A DNA stretch of 64,000 nucleotides. It comes from Beijerinckiaceae bacterium (GTDB taxonomy: Bacteria > Pseudomonadota > Alphaproteobacteria > Rhizobiales > Beijerinckiaceae). Below the pieces are notes generated by a model. The model was not told where the DNA came from and searched no databases. It worked only from the letters and a program-made list of their open reading frames with translations. Positions within the stretch are counted from its first letter, which is position 1; each line of letters opens with the position of its first letter. The position numbers were made by a program, and so were the translations under genes. Location of the stretch: the NCBI GenBank assembly GCA_004564215.1, contig CP024846.1:248001-312000 (forward strand), written 5' to 3'. Below are positions 63,780 through 64,000 of the stretch, one piece after another.

Positions 63780-64000
63780 GGGGTTTAACTTCTGTGGCGC
63801 AAGCACAACGAACCACCGTGTCGAGATCCCGCGCGCCATTTCACAGCGACTGTTGCAAAAATGCATAACATCTTGATATTATTTATATTAATGTTTCATT
63901 TACCTCGATTTTGAAGGCAATTGCGGGGCGTCGGTGCCCGAATTCAGCCTGATTTGGCCTCTCTCCTATCCTTCGGCTTTGCCATAGTTTTAAGTCCTCG
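63780..64000. other. Right-edge stretch without a recognisable gene
   Basis: No open frame of note. The middle part (about 63865-63905) is AT-rich. Whatever gene follows lies beyond the window. I cannot tell whether this is an ordinary intergenic region or the edge of an acquired element next to tRNA-Arg. Confidence 0.3.

Noticed and set aside
63555..64000. Integration site of an island at tRNA-Arg
   Set aside because: The AT-rich stretch after it is suggestive, but no integrase or duplicated tRNA 3' end is visible and the window ends too soon.

Overview
This 64 kb window is ordinary chromosomal backbone of an alphaproteobacterium of the order Hyphomicrobiales (Rhizobiales), most likely in or near the family Beijerinckiaceae. 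This rests on moderately high G+C protein-coding sequence, a DivL cell-cycle pseudokinase, the neighbour pairs coaD-ppi-ppi-queA-tgt, dgt-argS-SPOR protein and double cold-shock protein-DUF192, an NDUFS4-type complex I subunit, and dispersed intergenic palindromes of a kind seen in that group. No rRNA, phage, transposase or CRISPR was seen. Three tRNA genes are present: Glu (cut by the left edge), Pro and Arg.

Layout. 1-2.0 kb: tRNA-Glu and recJ. 2.2-3.1 kb: an outer-membrane barrel protein. 3.1-9.8 kb: a fatty-acid beta-oxidation cluster (MerR regulator, acyl-CoA dehydrogenase, thiolase, truncated DUF2867 gene, two-domain hydratase/hydroxyacyl-CoA dehydrogenase). 10.2-13.1 kb: a PodJ-like coiled-coil/Sel1 membrane protein. 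13.1-17.8 kb: the ligase-associated DNA-damage-response nuclease (pdeM) and DEXH helicase, separated by an SRPBCC gene and a histidine-rich secreted protein. 18.0-19.5 kb: a [2Fe-2S] ferredoxin with a ferredoxin-NADP reductase. 19.6-24.1 kb: coaD, two cyclophilins, queA and tgt. 24.1-25.3 kb: a lytic transglycosylase. 25.5-30.6 kb: divL, a tsaE-amgK fusion and murU. 30.8-33.5 kb: a Wzy-like membrane protein, a GNAT enzyme and pyrophosphatase. 33.5-36.0 kb: metX-metW and panD. 36.2-41.1 kb: a leucine catabolic set (ivd, mccB, mccA). 41.3-44.5 kb: dapE, a methyltransferase and an MFS transporter. 44.5-50.6 kb: recG, sdhE and mfd. 50.6-53.2 kb: an accessory patch with two tandem paralogous lipoproteins whose leaders carry a covarying hairpin. 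53.2-55.7 kb: an MBOAT acyltransferase with an SGNH partner. 55.9-64 kb: erpA, dgt, argS, a SPOR protein, a double cold-shock protein, DUF192, tRNA-Pro, an NDUFS4-like subunit and tRNA-Arg.

Several groups work together. RecJ, RecG, Mfd, the DEXH helicase and PdeM are all DNA repair enzymes. MltB-like transglycosylase, AmgK and MurU belong to peptidoglycan turnover and recycling, DapE to peptidoglycan precursor synthesis, and the SPOR protein to the septum. Ivd and Mcc channel leucine-derived acyl-CoA towards the same central pool that the beta-oxidation cluster feeds.

The observations I would look at first are: the tandem lipoproteins with a compensatory base change in their leader hairpin; the three-copy, about 110-bp two-hairpin repeat; a Tgt that has lost three of the four canonical zinc ligands; the DivL tyrosine; and the near-perfect 27-bp dyad over the metX promoter. 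I found no clearly new multi-gene system. The lipoprotein pair is the best candidate for undescribed biology.
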